Source: Nonomuraea basaltis
GTDB taxonomy: Bacteria > Actinomycetota > Actinomycetes > Streptosporangiales > Streptosporangiaceae
Assembly: GCF_005893125.1 (NCBI RefSeq)
Contig: NZ_VCJS01000101.1
Location: forward strand, 1 to 44,936
Reading direction: 5' to 3'
Length of the DNA stretch: 44,936 bases
In this document: one piece after another, positions 1 to 8,111 of the stretch
Position numbering within the stretch: the stretch's first letter is position 1
Layout: every line of letters starts with the position of its first letter
Notes under the pieces: model-generated
What the model saw: only the letters and a program-made list of their open reading frames with translations
Databases searched by the model: none
What the model was told of the DNA's origin: nothing
Translations under genes and position numbers: made by a program

Positions 1-13
1 GCGGGCGGGGCCG

Positions 14-166
14 CTATCCGGCTCCGGCTCCGGCCTGGATGTTGTCGGCGGCCTCCTGCGGGCTGATCTCCGCCGCCTGCGCGGCGCTCCGCAGATCCTG
101 TGCGGTGATGTTGGCCGGATTACCGTGATCGTTGTCGGGCTCTCCGCAGCCACAGCTCAGACACAT
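14..166 (-). CDS. Small Cys-rich conserved protein (50 aa)
   Basis: This 50-residue ORF begins MCLSCGCGEPDNDHG, giving a CxxCxC cluster (C2, C5, C7) followed by a His at residue 14, and ends in an acidic/Ala-rich helix and a GAGAG tail. An AGGGAG ribosome site lies about 7 bases upstream of the ATG, which fixes the start. I recognise the pattern as that of short conserved actinobacterial proteins without assigned function; metal binding by the Cys/His cluster is an inference. It lies 68 bp downstream of the response regulator on the same strand but has its own strong ribosome site, so it may be the last gene of that operon or separate. Confidence 0.8.
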   Translation of the reverse strand: MCLSCGCGEPDNDHGNPANITAQDLRSAAQAAEISPQEAADNIQAGAGAG

Positions 167-234
167 GTCAATCTCCCTTCTACGAGCCCGCACCTACCCG
201 ACAGATAGTAATGAAACGGACGCCCTCCGCAGCG

Positions 235-894
235 TCAGGGCAGATCCGTCCACGTGACGAGGCCGTGCCGGTGGGCGTAGACGGCCGCCTGCACGCGGGT
301 ACGGAGCCCGAGCTTGGCCAGGATCCGCTCGATGTGGATCTTCACCGTGCCGGGTGAGATGACCAGTTCGCCGGCGATCTCGGCGTTGCTGCTGCCGGCG
401 GCCAGGTGCCGCAGCACGTCGGTCTCGCGCGGCGTCAGCGTGGCCAGCTCGCTGGTCGGCGGGCGGGGCGACGTGGCCGCGAACCGATGCAGCAGGCGGG
501 GGGTGACCTGCGGATCCACCAGGCCCTGCCCCTCGTGGGCGCCCCGCACCGCCTCGATGATCAGGCCGGGGTCGCTCTCCTTCAGCAGGAACCCGACCGC
601 GCCCGCCTGAAGGGCGCCGAACAGGTATTCGTCCAGGTCGAACGTGGTCAGCGCCACCACGGCCGGGGCGGGGTCGAGGGCCACGAGGTTTCTGATCGCG
701 GCCAGGCCGTCCATGCGCGGCATGCGGATGTCGGTGAGAACGACGTCGGGCCGATGCCGCCGGGCCATCGCGACGACCTCGTACCCGTCCGACGCCGTCG
801 CCACCACCTCGATGTCCGGTTCGGGCGACAGCAGCAGGCGCAGGCCCTCCCTGGTAGGCGCCTGGTCGTCGGCAACGATCACGCGAATGGTCAC
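235..894 (-). CDS. NarL/LuxR-type response regulator
   Basis: A 219-residue cytoplasmic DNA-binding response regulator. The receiver domain (about 1-120) shows the acidic pair D9/D10, the phospho-acceptor D55 in LTDIRMP, the switch T83/T84 in ALTTFD and K105 in LLKES. The C-terminal LuxR helix-turn-helix (about 152-197) has the usual LTPRE start and a GTVKIHI recognition region. The start is a GTG that overlaps the stop of the upstream kinase gene as GTGA, so the two are translationally coupled. The partner is almost certainly the kinase encoded directly upstream; the stimulus and target promoters are unknown. Confidence 0.95.
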   Translation of the reverse strand: MTIRVIVADDQAPTREGLRLLLSPEPDIEVVATASDGYEVVAMARRHRPDVVLTDIRMPRMDGLAAIRNLVALDPAPAVVALTTFDLDEYLFGALQAGAVGFLLKESDPGLIIEAVRGAHEGQGLVDPQVTPRLLHRFAATSPRPPTSELATLTPRETDVLRHLAAGSSNAEIAGELVISPGTVKIHIERILAKLGLRTRVQAAVYAHRHGLVTWTDLP

Positions 895-2009
895 GGGTCG
901 GCTCCTTCCTTTTCGCCGAGTTCGCCGAGTTCGCCGAGCGGGAACCGGGCGGTCACGCGCCAGCCGTGGGGCTCTCGCGGCCCGGCCATGAGCGTGCCGC
1001 CGAGCAGCGCCGCCCGCTCACGCATGCCCCGCAGCCCGCCGCCCTCGGGCACGCCAGGTCCACCGGGTGCGCCGGGGCCTTCTGGGACTGCCTGCCCGTC
1101 GTCCTCCACCGTCGCCTCCACGGCCCCGGACCTGCGGCGGATGCGGACGACCGCGTGCGAGACTCCCGAGTGGCGCATGACGTTCGTCAGCGACTCCTGA
1201 ACGATCCGGTACACCGCGTACCGGATCCGGGGCGGCACCTCATCGCGGAGCGGGTCGCCGTCCAGGCGGACGCGGAGCCCCTGGCGGGACAGGCGGGCGA
1301 GCAGCGGGCCGAGATCGGTGTCGGCGTGTTCCTCTTCGCGGAGCAGGCCGAGCAGCCGCCGGGTCTCGCCGAGCGCGGTGCCGGAGATCTCGGCGATCAC
1401 GTCCAGTGCCCGGCCGGCGTCCGCGGGCGTGCCCCGCCGCGCCCCCACGGCCTGCAGCCGGATCGCGCTGAGGTGGTGGCCCACCACGTCGTGCACCTCG
1501 CGGGCGATCCGGGCACGCTCCTGCGCCCGCCGGACGAGCTCGGCCTGCCGGGCCTGGTCATGGCGCAGCCGCAGGATGTGCCCGAGCGCCACCGGAGCCA
1601 GCCCGGCGGCCACCGACCTCGCCAGCCCGGACGGATCCTCCATGGTCCCGCCGTACGCGAGGTCGAGCGCGACCAGCCAGCAGGTCGCGGCCACCGCGGG
1701 CAGCCACCGGTCATGGTCGCGGTGGTAGGCGGCCGAGGCGAACGCCGCCACCGTCACCCATGCGCCGACCTCCGGCTGGTGGAGCAGCCGCGCGAGCACG
1801 ACGACCGCGCCCGAGACCAGCGAGGCCGTCAGCGGCAGGCGGCGGCGTAGGGCCAGCGGCGCGCACACCGCGCAGACCAGCATCACCCACAGGAACGTGT
1901 GCCCGCTGGGTGCGCCCAGCAGCGGATACCCCGCGGTCACCAGTGTCGTGAGCAGGGCCAGCGCGGCGTCCTGCGCGAGCGCGGGCAGCTTCCGCCAGGC
2001 TCCGATCAC
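891..2009 (-). CDS. NarL-family sensor histidine kinase
   Basis: A 372-residue membrane sensor kinase of the HPK7/HisKA_3 type. The first ~145 residues hold about four to six hydrophobic segments with very short loops, so the signal is probably sensed in or at the membrane. HisKA_3 follows, with the phosphorylated His at about 173 in REVHDVVGHHL. The HATPase has an N box (QESLTNVMRH), a degenerate D-box (VEDDGQAV in place of DDGxG) and a GGLRGMRERAALLGG G2 region. A Gly/Pro linker separates the ATPase boxes. It starts 7 bp after the stop of the upstream hydrolase gene and overlaps the regulator gene by 4 bp, forming a three-gene operon. Confidence 0.93.
   Translation of the reverse strand: MIGAWRKLPALAQDAALALLTTLVTAGYPLLGAPSGHTFLWVMLVCAVCAPLALRRRLPLTASLVSGAVVVLARLLHQPEVGAWVTVAAFASAAYHRDHDRWLPAVAATCWLVALDLAYGGTMEDPSGLARSVAAGLAPVALGHILRLRHDQARQAELVRRAQERARIAREVHDVVGHHLSAIRLQAVGARRGTPADAGRALDVIAEISGTALGETRRLLGLLREEEHADTDLGPLLARLSRQGLRVRLDGDPLRDEVPPRIRYAVYRIVQESLTNVMRHSGVSHAVVRIRRRSGAVEATVEDDGQAVPEGPGAPGGPGVPEGGGLRGMRERAALLGGTLMAGPREPHGWRVTARFPLGELGELGEKEGADP
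912..938. repeat. 9-bp tandem repeat, three copies
   Basis: The unit ttcgccgag is repeated three times exactly. It lies near the 3' end of the kinase gene and encodes a GELGELGE stretch just before the C-terminus. The 9-bp unit keeps the frame, so copy-number change would only lengthen or shorten this tail. Confidence 0.85.
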
Positions 2010-2016
2010 ATTCGGT

Positions 2017-3468
2017 TCACCCCCGGGGAATCCTAGCCATCAGGTCCCCGGGGCAGCGCGCCCCGGACGGGGGCAGGGCGCCGGCGGTCAGGTAGTCGTG
2101 CACGTATCGACGCAGGCAGGTCGCCCCGAGCCCGGACGCGCTCTGCATGAGGTACGCGGCGTGCCCGTCACCGTGCCTGACCACCCGCGCTCCGGGGACC
2201 TGCGCGGCCAGGTGCTCGGCGCCGGAGTGCGGCGTGTTGACGTCCGTGTCGCCGATCGCGATCAGCACCGGCGGCACGCCCTCGGCCCGCAGCGGGTGCG
2301 GCGGGTAGGCGGGGCTCTTCCCCATGCCCACGCAGCGGGCGACCTGGTAGCGGCCATGGATCCAGCCGATGCGGGGCGCGACCGCGCGCAGCCGCGACTC
2401 GATGGCCTGGAACTCCCGGTATCCGGGCAGGCCGGGCATGAAGTCGTGGCAGAGCATCGCGCCGGCCGGGTGCCCGGGAGACTCCGGCGGGAGCGGCCGC
2501 AGCTTCCCCAGGTCCGACGCGTCGCCGTCGGCGGCCTTGCGCAGCGCCGCGGCCAGGCGCGGCCACACGGGCGGGGCGAGCCCCTCCTTCACCGCGAGGA
2601 GGAACTCCTCCTTGCTCACCGTCCCCTTGCCCGCGGGGAGCGGGACGCGGGTGAGCAGCCTGTCGAACACCTCGATCGCGTCGTCGCCGCCCAGTGCGCA
2701 TCCCGCCCTGCACCAGTCGCGGAAGCGCCCCAGCTGCTGTTCCTCGGTGCGGGCGTATTCCGTCAGCCAGCGTTCCAGCGAGGGCCGCGTGTGGTCGGGG
2801 ACGCTGTCGAGCACCATCCGGCCGACCTTGGCGGGGAACAGCTCCAAGTACGCCTGGCCGTACACGGTCCCGTACGAGTTGCCGAAATAGCGCAGCTCGG
2901 GTTCGCCGAGGGTGGCTCGCAGCGCCTCCAGGTCGTGGGCCACCTGCCAGGAGGTCAGGCCCGCGTAGGCGGCGCCCATGGCGTTGTGGCAGGAGGCGTC
3001 GTAGGCGGCGTTCGCCCTGGCCTGGGCGCGCCACCCGGCTTCGCCCGGCGCCAGGATGAGCCCCGCGATGCTCGGCTGCGGTGTGTCGCACTCGACGGCC
3101 GCGGAGCTGCCCTTGTCGCCCATGCCCCTGGGGTCGATCAGGACCACGTCGAACCAGGTGGTCAGCTCTGAGACGACCGCGGGTGTGGCGCGTACGGGCT
3201 GGATGGTCGCGCCGCCGCCGGTGTTGACGACGAGCGAGCCGAGCTTGCGCGCGGGGTCGCGGGCGGGCATCCGCGCGAGGTCGACCTGGGTCTTCCGGCC
3301 GTGCGGGCGTCTCCAGTCGATCGGTACGGTCAGCTTGGCGCATTGCATGCCGTCGCCGCACCCGGCCCACGTCAGGGCCGGGGGCGCGGCGGCCACCGGA
3401 GCCTGGAGGGTGACCGCCAGCGCCGTCCCCAGGATGAGGGCGGCCAGCGCTCTGGTCGAGATTCTCAT
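2017..3468 (-). CDS. Secreted alpha/beta hydrolase, tripeptidyl-aminopeptidase (TAP) type
   Basis: A 483-residue exported serine hydrolase of the tripeptidyl aminopeptidase family. Residues 1-30 are a signal peptide (MRISTRALAALILGTALAV... ending around AAA). The lid/N-region has VDLARMPA, the oxyanion-loop NTGGG and IDPRGMG. The nucleophile elbow is GNSYGTVYG. The Asp and His of the triad are in GDTDVNTP and GDGHAAYL within a C-terminal TAP-like domain. The frame is open further upstream to 3654, but the ATG at 3468 is the one that places the signal peptide at the N-terminus. First gene of the operon with the kinase and regulator, so its product or substrate peptides may relate to the signal sensed; that link is inference. 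Confidence 0.9.
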   Translation of the reverse strand: MRISTRALAALILGTALAVTLQAPVAAAPPALTWAGCGDGMQCAKLTVPIDWRRPHGRKTQVDLARMPARDPARKLGSLVVNTGGGATIQPVRATPAVVSELTTWFDVVLIDPRGMGDKGSSAAVECDTPQPSIAGLILAPGEAGWRAQARANAAYDASCHNAMGAAYAGLTSWQVAHDLEALRATLGEPELRYFGNSYGTVYGQAYLELFPAKVGRMVLDSVPDHTRPSLERWLTEYARTEEQQLGRFRDWCRAGCALGGDDAIEVFDRLLTRVPLPAGKGTVSKEEFLLAVKEGLAPPVWPRLAAALRKAADGDASDLGKLRPLPPESPGHPAGAMLCHDFMPGLPGYREFQAIESRLRAVAPRIGWIHGRYQVARCVGMGKSPAYPPHPLRAEGVPPVLIAIGDTDVNTPHSGAEHLAAQVPGARVVRHGDGHAAYLMQSASGLGATCLRRYVHDYLTAGALPPSGARCPGDLMARIPRG

Positions 3469-3536
3469 GACACCAACCTCGCCCGGAGCGCCCCGCGCCG
3501 GCATCTGCCGTCCGGCATATCCTGCGCGGCGGTCTC

Positions 3537-3785
3537 TCAGCCTCCGGTTGTTCCGCGGCGCCAGGCGATGAACCGGCGGACGTACTCCTGGCAGGCCGGG
3601 ACGATCGCGAGCGACTCCTGGCCGAGCAGCAGTGTGGCGCAGAACAGCGCCCACCAGAACTGGCCGGTGAGCGGAACCAGCGCGCGGCCCGGATGCCGGC
3701 GGGTGAAGCGGCGGCCGACTTCTCGGCGCGAGCCCCCGCTAGGCGAGAACGGCTGACCACCCCCGTCCTTGACGGTGGCCTTCAC
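3537..3785 (-). CDS. Small hypothetical protein with one membrane segment
   Basis: An 82-residue ORF with a GTG start that overlaps the stop of the upstream gene as GTGA. The N-terminal half is basic and low in information; the C-terminal half has one hydrophobic segment (FWWALFCATLLLG) followed by a basic tail. I recognise no family. Coupling to the upstream gene favours translation, but the upstream gene has a poorly conserved-looking C-terminus, so this could be a remnant. Confidence 0.3.
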   Translation of the reverse strand: MKATVKDGGGQPFSPSGGSRREVGRRFTRRHPGRALVPLTGQFWWALFCATLLLGQESLAIVPACQEYVRRFIAWRRGTTGG

Positions 3786-4687
3786 GGCCTCGACCTTGCG
3801 GACCTCGATTCTTCAGATCCTCCTCTCACAGGAAACGTGCGAAGCGCTGAGCTGAGCGTCGTTCCTGAGGAAATAGTCCCAGCACCCCCGATTGGCGCGT
3901 CGCCTGCGGGAATCGGGCGTGGACCCTTTTTCTTCCAAGGTGCGACGACCAGGTCGACGCTTCCCGGTTCGCGACTGGTGATCCCCTCGTGTACGTACCA
4001 GGTGTCGGGTACGTTCACGGGGGACAGTTCATGATCCTCCTGTAGCCAGGCATCGTCATTGGGAGAAGGATTTTCCGGTGGTGCCTGGAAGAGCCTCGCG
4101 ATCGTTGCGTTTCGTTCTCGCGCCATTGCTTTGACCTCGGCGAGAGAGCGGTTGCGCAGGTCGAGGCCGGCGAAGATCTCGCCCTGAGCGGTGGGGTCAC
4201 CTTGGATCTCGTATTTCTCACCGGGGCCGGCCGCGCGGCCGAAGATCAGCTCGATGCGGCCACGATGGTTGACCGGGATGCGGACGCCGCCCTTGCACCA
4301 CAGGTTCCCGCACCGGCCAGGACCCTCGGCCGACTCGAGCATTTCCAGGTTCTGAGGCCCTCTGCCGTCCTTGACTGTCGCGGAGATTATGGTGCCGACA
4401 ACGCTAGGCGAGGCGGCCCAGAGCTTGAGGTCGACATCGAGGCCGTGCGCAGCGAATTCATCGCGGAATCGTTGTGGATCCGCGGAAGGATCCACAATGC
4501 GCACGTCGATGTAGTCGCCGTTCTTGGTGAACGACAGCGCGTGAGCAGAATCCGGACCTATCCGCATCCCCCCAAGGTCGGCAGGTGCCACGACGATCGC
4601 GATGACGATCGCCAGGGCCGTGACGACAGTGCCAGTGATGAGCCTGCGCTTCACAAGCCGGCGTCGCTGGGGAAGAGGCGAGTCCAT
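3782..4687 (-). CDS. Single-pass membrane protein of unknown function
   Basis: From the ATG at 4687 (MDSPLPQRRR) the protein has a basic N-terminus, one membrane segment (about residues 17-37, TGTVVTALAIVIAIVVAP) and an extracytoplasmic region of some 260 residues. This layout resembles anti-sigma-like or conserved actinobacterial membrane proteins, but I do not recognise the domain. The frame stays open to 4759, yet bases beyond about 4700 read on the other strand as the NB-ARC region of the neighbouring FxSxx gene. The native N-terminus has therefore probably been lost or replaced at that junction. The last ~30 residues (Ser/Arg-rich) also look unlike a domain end. Confidence 0.5.
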   Translation of the reverse strand: MDSPLPQRRRLVKRRLITGTVVTALAIVIAIVVAPADLGGMRIGPDSAHALSFTKNGDYIDVRIVDPSADPQRFRDEFAAHGLDVDLKLWAASPSVVGTIISATVKDGRGPQNLEMLESAEGPGRCGNLWCKGGVRIPVNHRGRIELIFGRAAGPGEKYEIQGDPTAQGEIFAGLDLRNRSLAEVKAMARERNATIARLFQAPPENPSPNDDAWLQEDHELSPVNVPDTWYVHEGITSREPGSVDLVVAPWKKKGPRPIPAGDAPIGGAGTISSGTTLSSALRTFPVRGGSEESRSARSRP

Positions 4688-4699
4688 GATCTGCCGCAG

Positions 4700-6202
4700 T
4701 GCTGCGGCCTGGGCGATCTCCCGCTCGCACTGGCCCAGGCGGGCGCCTATATCGCGCACGCTCCCGGCATCGGCGTGCGCCGCTATCGGGATCTGTTACA
4801 CAGCTCGCCGGCCCGTATGTACGCCTCTGCCGCGGTCGGGGCCGATCCGGAGCGGTTGATCGCCAAGGTGTGGACGGTCACCCGGTCCCGAATCGAGGAC
4901 ATTAACCCGCTGGCTGTCGACTTGCTGAACCTGCTGGCCTGCTTTGCCTCCCACGACCTACCCTGCGCCGTGCTGTCCCGCGCGGTGGCGGCCGACGAAC
5001 TGGACGCGGCTGAAGCGATGGGGGTGCTGGCCTCGTACAGCATGATCGGCCTGGTCGGAGATGGCGTCTCCGTGCACCGGCTCGTGCAGGCGGTCACGAT
5101 GAACGAGCTCGATGACCGGCAGCGCGCCGCGCTGCGCGAGCGGGCTGCCGCAGCACTGGCGGCATCCCTGCCCGACCGCCCCGCTGACCCGGCCAGCTGG
5201 CCAGCCTACGCACGCCTGTTACCCCACGCCCTGATCCTTTTGCCGGCGGGCTCGCCTGGCCTGAACCAGACCGTCGACTACCTCGACGCGACCGCCGACT
5301 ACGTCAACGCCGTACGACTCCAGCAGCACATCGTCGACACCACGTGCGAGCGTGCGGGTCCCGAGCATCCGTCAGCGCTGACCGCGCGGGCACGGCTGGC
5401 CAGGTTCACGGGCATGGCGGGTGATGCCGCCAGCGCGCGTGACCAGTACCTCCAACTGCTGCCCCTGTTCGAGCGGCACTTCGGCCTCGAGCACGAGCAG
5501 ACGCTCACCCTCCGCGTCCTCCTCGCCGAGTGGACCGGCGAGGCCGGAGCCAGGTCGGATTCCCACGACGACTACATGAGTCTGCTGCCTATCCTCGACC
5601 GCGTCCTCGGCCCGGAGCACCCGCAGACGCTGTACGCGCGCATGGATCTTGCGAACTGGATCGGGCACCTGGGAGACGCGGTCCGCGCCCGCGAGATGTG
5701 CGCCCCCCTGCTGCCCGCAGCCGAGCGGGTATGGGGACACCAGCATCCCAACACCCTTACTCTGCGCGGCTGCCTGGCCCATTTCACCGGCCATACCGGG
5801 GACGCGGCTGGCGCGCGTGACCAGTACGCCGCACTGCTATCGCTCCGCAAACGATGTAACGGCCCGGACCACCCTGAGACTCTGGCCACATCGCGAGACC
5901 TCGCCACCTGGATCGGAGAAGCAGGAGACCTGCAAGAGGCGCGTGACCGGCTCGCGAACCTGATCCCGCTCTTCGAGCGGGCCTGGGGCGGGGAACACCC
6001 CAACGAGACCCTGGTCGCCAAGGAGGCGCACGCCGACTTCACCGGCCGTGCGGGCGACCCGGTCGCCGCCCGCGACCTGATGATCAACCTGCTCCCGATC
6101 CGCGAACGCGTCTCGGGCACCGATCATCCCCTGACGCGAGCCGCCCGCACCAACCTGGTCCGCTGGACCGAAAAAAGCCGACACCGTCTTCGTCATAGTT
6201 AG
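4700..6202 (+). pseudogene. FxSxx-COOH-type NB-ARC/TPR protein, 5' truncated
   Basis: The reading frame carries the last part of an NB-ARC module (LGDLPLALAQAGAYI, then PARMYASAAVGAD and the winged-helix LLNLLACFASHDLPCAVL) and five to six TPR-like repeats of about 43 residues with the pattern HPxTLxxRxxLAxxTGxAGDxxxARD. These features match C-terminal halves of the tetratricopeptide proteins that accompany FxSxx-COOH/FxLD peptide systems. The N-terminal ATPase part with the P-loop is absent: upstream DNA belongs to an oppositely oriented gene, and no natural start is seen. An internal ATG near 4817 could give a TPR-only protein. Truncation is directly visible; system membership is inferred from the repeat pattern. 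Confidence 0.7.
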
Positions 6203-6460
6203 GAAGCGTCTGGTGTTCGGGTTCCTTGCAGGGATCCGGACGCGGGCGATCAGGCCGGAGGTGATCGGCTGCGGAGGACTGGGTGACAGAGCGTGCCCCT
6301 CGCCAGGACTCGATTCATGCTGCAGAGCATCAGAAGCCGTCACGACCTGGGCAAACATCTTCAAGATCATCCCGGCCATATGTTCGCGGACAGAAGACCT
6401 CCCCCAGCTGCGGACACGGGATGTAACACGTTGGCGGGCAGCGGTTCTCCCCGGCTCGAC

Positions 6461-6949
6461 TCAGGTCGATGGGGGGCGATGGGATGTTGACTTAGCGGGT
6501 CGGGGGGTCTGTTCGATCAGAGTTTCGGTGGCTCGATCGAGGAGGTCGCAGAACTGCCTGTGCTCGGCTGGGGTGAACTTGTCGATGAAGGCTTTCTCGA
6601 GCGCGTTGACTTCTTGGTAGGCCCCGTCGAGGTGGTGCCGGCCGGCGTCGGTGAGGGTGGCGATCATGACTTTGGCGTGCACGGGCGATGGCTTCCGGTC
6701 GATGAGGCCCTTGGCCTGCATGCCGGTGAGGACCGTGGCCATGCTCTGTTGGGTGACGCCGCAGGTGCGGGCCAGTTGGGCGCCGGACATGCCGTCATCG
6801 CGGGAGAGGTTGAGCAGCACCATGTATTGGGTCATGGTCAGCCCATAGGTACGCAGGGCGGCTTCGTGGTGGGCCATCAGGGCCTGTTCGGCTCGGCGGA
6901 TCCTGGTGCACAGGTATTCCTCGGCGGGCACGTCGGCCATGGTTGTCAC
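6461..6949 (-). CDS. MarR-family transcriptional regulator
   Basis: A 162-residue MarR-type winged-helix regulator. The N-terminal helix (RRAEQALMAHHEAALRTYGLT), the helix-turn-helix (GAQLARTCGVTQQSMATVLTGM), the wing (DRKPSPVHAKVMIATLTDAG) and the C-terminal dimer helices (FTPAEHRQFCDLLDRA) are in order and of normal length. A GTG start at 6949 has AGGAAG about 5 bases upstream and is preferred to the ATG nine bases inside. It is divergent from the quinone reductase gene; the shared 83-bp gap contains a double palindrome that is the likely binding site of this protein. It probably represses both genes and responds to a quinone-like or phenolic ligand (inference). Confidence 0.92.
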   Translation of the reverse strand: MTTMADVPAEEYLCTRIRRAEQALMAHHEAALRTYGLTMTQYMVLLNLSRDDGMSGAQLARTCGVTQQSMATVLTGMQAKGLIDRKPSPVHAKVMIATLTDAGRHHLDGAYQEVNALEKAFIDKFTPAEHRQFCDLLDRATETLIEQTPRPAKSTSHRPPST

Positions 6950-6960
6950 AGCTTCCTCAT

Positions 6961-6990
6961 TTGACTCAGCATCCTGAGACTCGCTAGCGT
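6961..6990 (+). promoter_or_regulatory. Promoter for the quinone reductase gene
   Basis: TTGACT (6961-6966) and TAGCGT (6985-6990) are separated by 18 bp, a good fit to the actinobacterial housekeeping-type promoter. The start codon of the reductase is about 43 bp downstream. The -35 box is embedded in the left palindromic operator arm. Confidence 0.6.
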
Positions 6991-7014
6991 CTGTGTATCA
7001 GGATACTGAGTCAA
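6961..7014. promoter_or_regulatory. Double palindromic operator, probably for the MarR regulator
   Basis: Two 17-bp arms, TTGACTCAGCATCCTGA (6961-6977) and TCAGGATACTGAGTCAA (6998-7014), form an inverted repeat with a single mismatch around a 20-bp spacer. Each arm contains its own smaller dyad (CTCAGCATCCTGAG at 6965-6978; TCAGGATACTGA at 6998-7009). This gives two dimer sites arranged symmetrically between the divergent genes. The left arm covers the -35 box and spacer of a good promoter for the reductase gene, so binding would block transcription. Confidence 0.8.
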
Positions 7015-7032
7015 CCAAGAAGGTTGTGAACT

Positions 7033-7980
7033 ATGAAGGCTGTCGTGCTCGCCACCGACGATCAGTTCCGTGTGACCGAGATCGCCGAGCCCACCGCGGG
7101 GCACGGGGAGGTGGCGATCCGTGTCGCCTATGCGGGTGTTCAGTGGGGGGATGTGCTGATCCGCGACGGTCACTTCCCGACTCCTCGCCCCTTCGTGCCC
7201 GGCTTCGAGGCATCTGGGCAGATCATCGCGGTCGGCGAGGGTGTCGATCCGGCACGCGTCGGTGAGCAGGTCATCGCGCTGACCAGTTCAGGCGGCTTCG
7301 CGGAAGTCGTCGTCGTTTCCTCGGTGCTGGCGATCCCGGCGCCCACCGTGGACTCGCGGACCGCCGCCGCGTTCGGCTGGGTCACCTCCACCGCCTACGA
7401 TCTGATCAACACCGTCGCGGGGGTCCGACCGGGCCAGAGCGTCCTGATCCACGCGGCAGCCGGCGGGGTCGGCACGCTCGCGGGGCAGTTCGCCCGGGCT
7501 GCTGGCGCGGGGCGTGTCGTGGGTGTCGTGGGCAATCCGGGGCAGGTCGACTACGCGCGGAAGGTCGGTTATGACCAGGCGTTCAGCCGCGAGGAGTTCC
7601 CCCAAGCGCTGGGCGGGGAGCACTTCGATGTGATTCTCGATCCCATCGGCGGCCAGGCCCGGCTGGCCAACCTGGAGCGCCTGGCACCGCACGGCCGGAT
7701 CGTGGTTTACGGCAACATCGCCACCTTCGAGCCGGTCTCGGTCTCGGCCAACGATCTGCTGATGCAGGGCACGTCGATGCTGACCTACAACAGCAACCTG
7801 CTCAGCCAGACCCATCCCGAGCGGCTCGCCGACAGTGCACGCCGCGCGCTGGAACTGGTCGGGGACGGCAAGGTCGGCATCGACATCACCGCCGAATACG
7901 AGCTGGCCGACGTCGAGACCGCCATCGCCGATCTCGCCGGCGGAGCGACCCGCGGCAAGAGCATCGTCCGGATCGGATGA
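7033..7980 (+). CDS. Zinc-independent MDR oxidoreductase, NADPH:quinone reductase-like
   Basis: A 315-residue medium-chain dehydrogenase/reductase. The GroES-like N-terminal domain has AGVQWGDVLIRDGHFPTPRP and PGFEASGQI; the Rossmann domain has the NADPH-binding AAAGGVG motif at about 140-150 and IDPIGG further on. The Cys/His zinc ligands of alcohol dehydrogenases are missing, as in quinone oxidoreductases. AAGAAGG lies about 9 bases before the ATG. Its place next to a MarR gene with a shared operator suggests inducible detoxification of quinones or other electrophiles. Confidence 0.9.
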   Translation: MKAVVLATDDQFRVTEIAEPTAGHGEVAIRVAYAGVQWGDVLIRDGHFPTPRPFVPGFEASGQIIAVGEGVDPARVGEQVIALTSSGGFAEVVVVSSVLAIPAPTVDSRTAAAFGWVTSTAYDLINTVAGVRPGQSVLIHAAAGGVGTLAGQFARAAGAGRVVGVVGNPGQVDYARKVGYDQAFSREEFPQALGGEHFDVILDPIGGQARLANLERLAPHGRIVVYGNIATFEPVSVSANDLLMQGTSMLTYNSNLLSQTHPERLADSARRALELVGDGKVGIDITAEYELADVETAIADLAGGATRGKSIVRIG

Positions 7981-8111
7981 CGCCAGTCCGGATCTGCCTG
8001 GGGCGCTGTCGGCTACCACAAGCACCCCGTGCCGCCGGACGGGTTCGATGAAGACCGACATGGACATTCGCGGGCGAACAGGGCTGACCTTCGGGCTAGA
8101 AAGGAAGAGAT

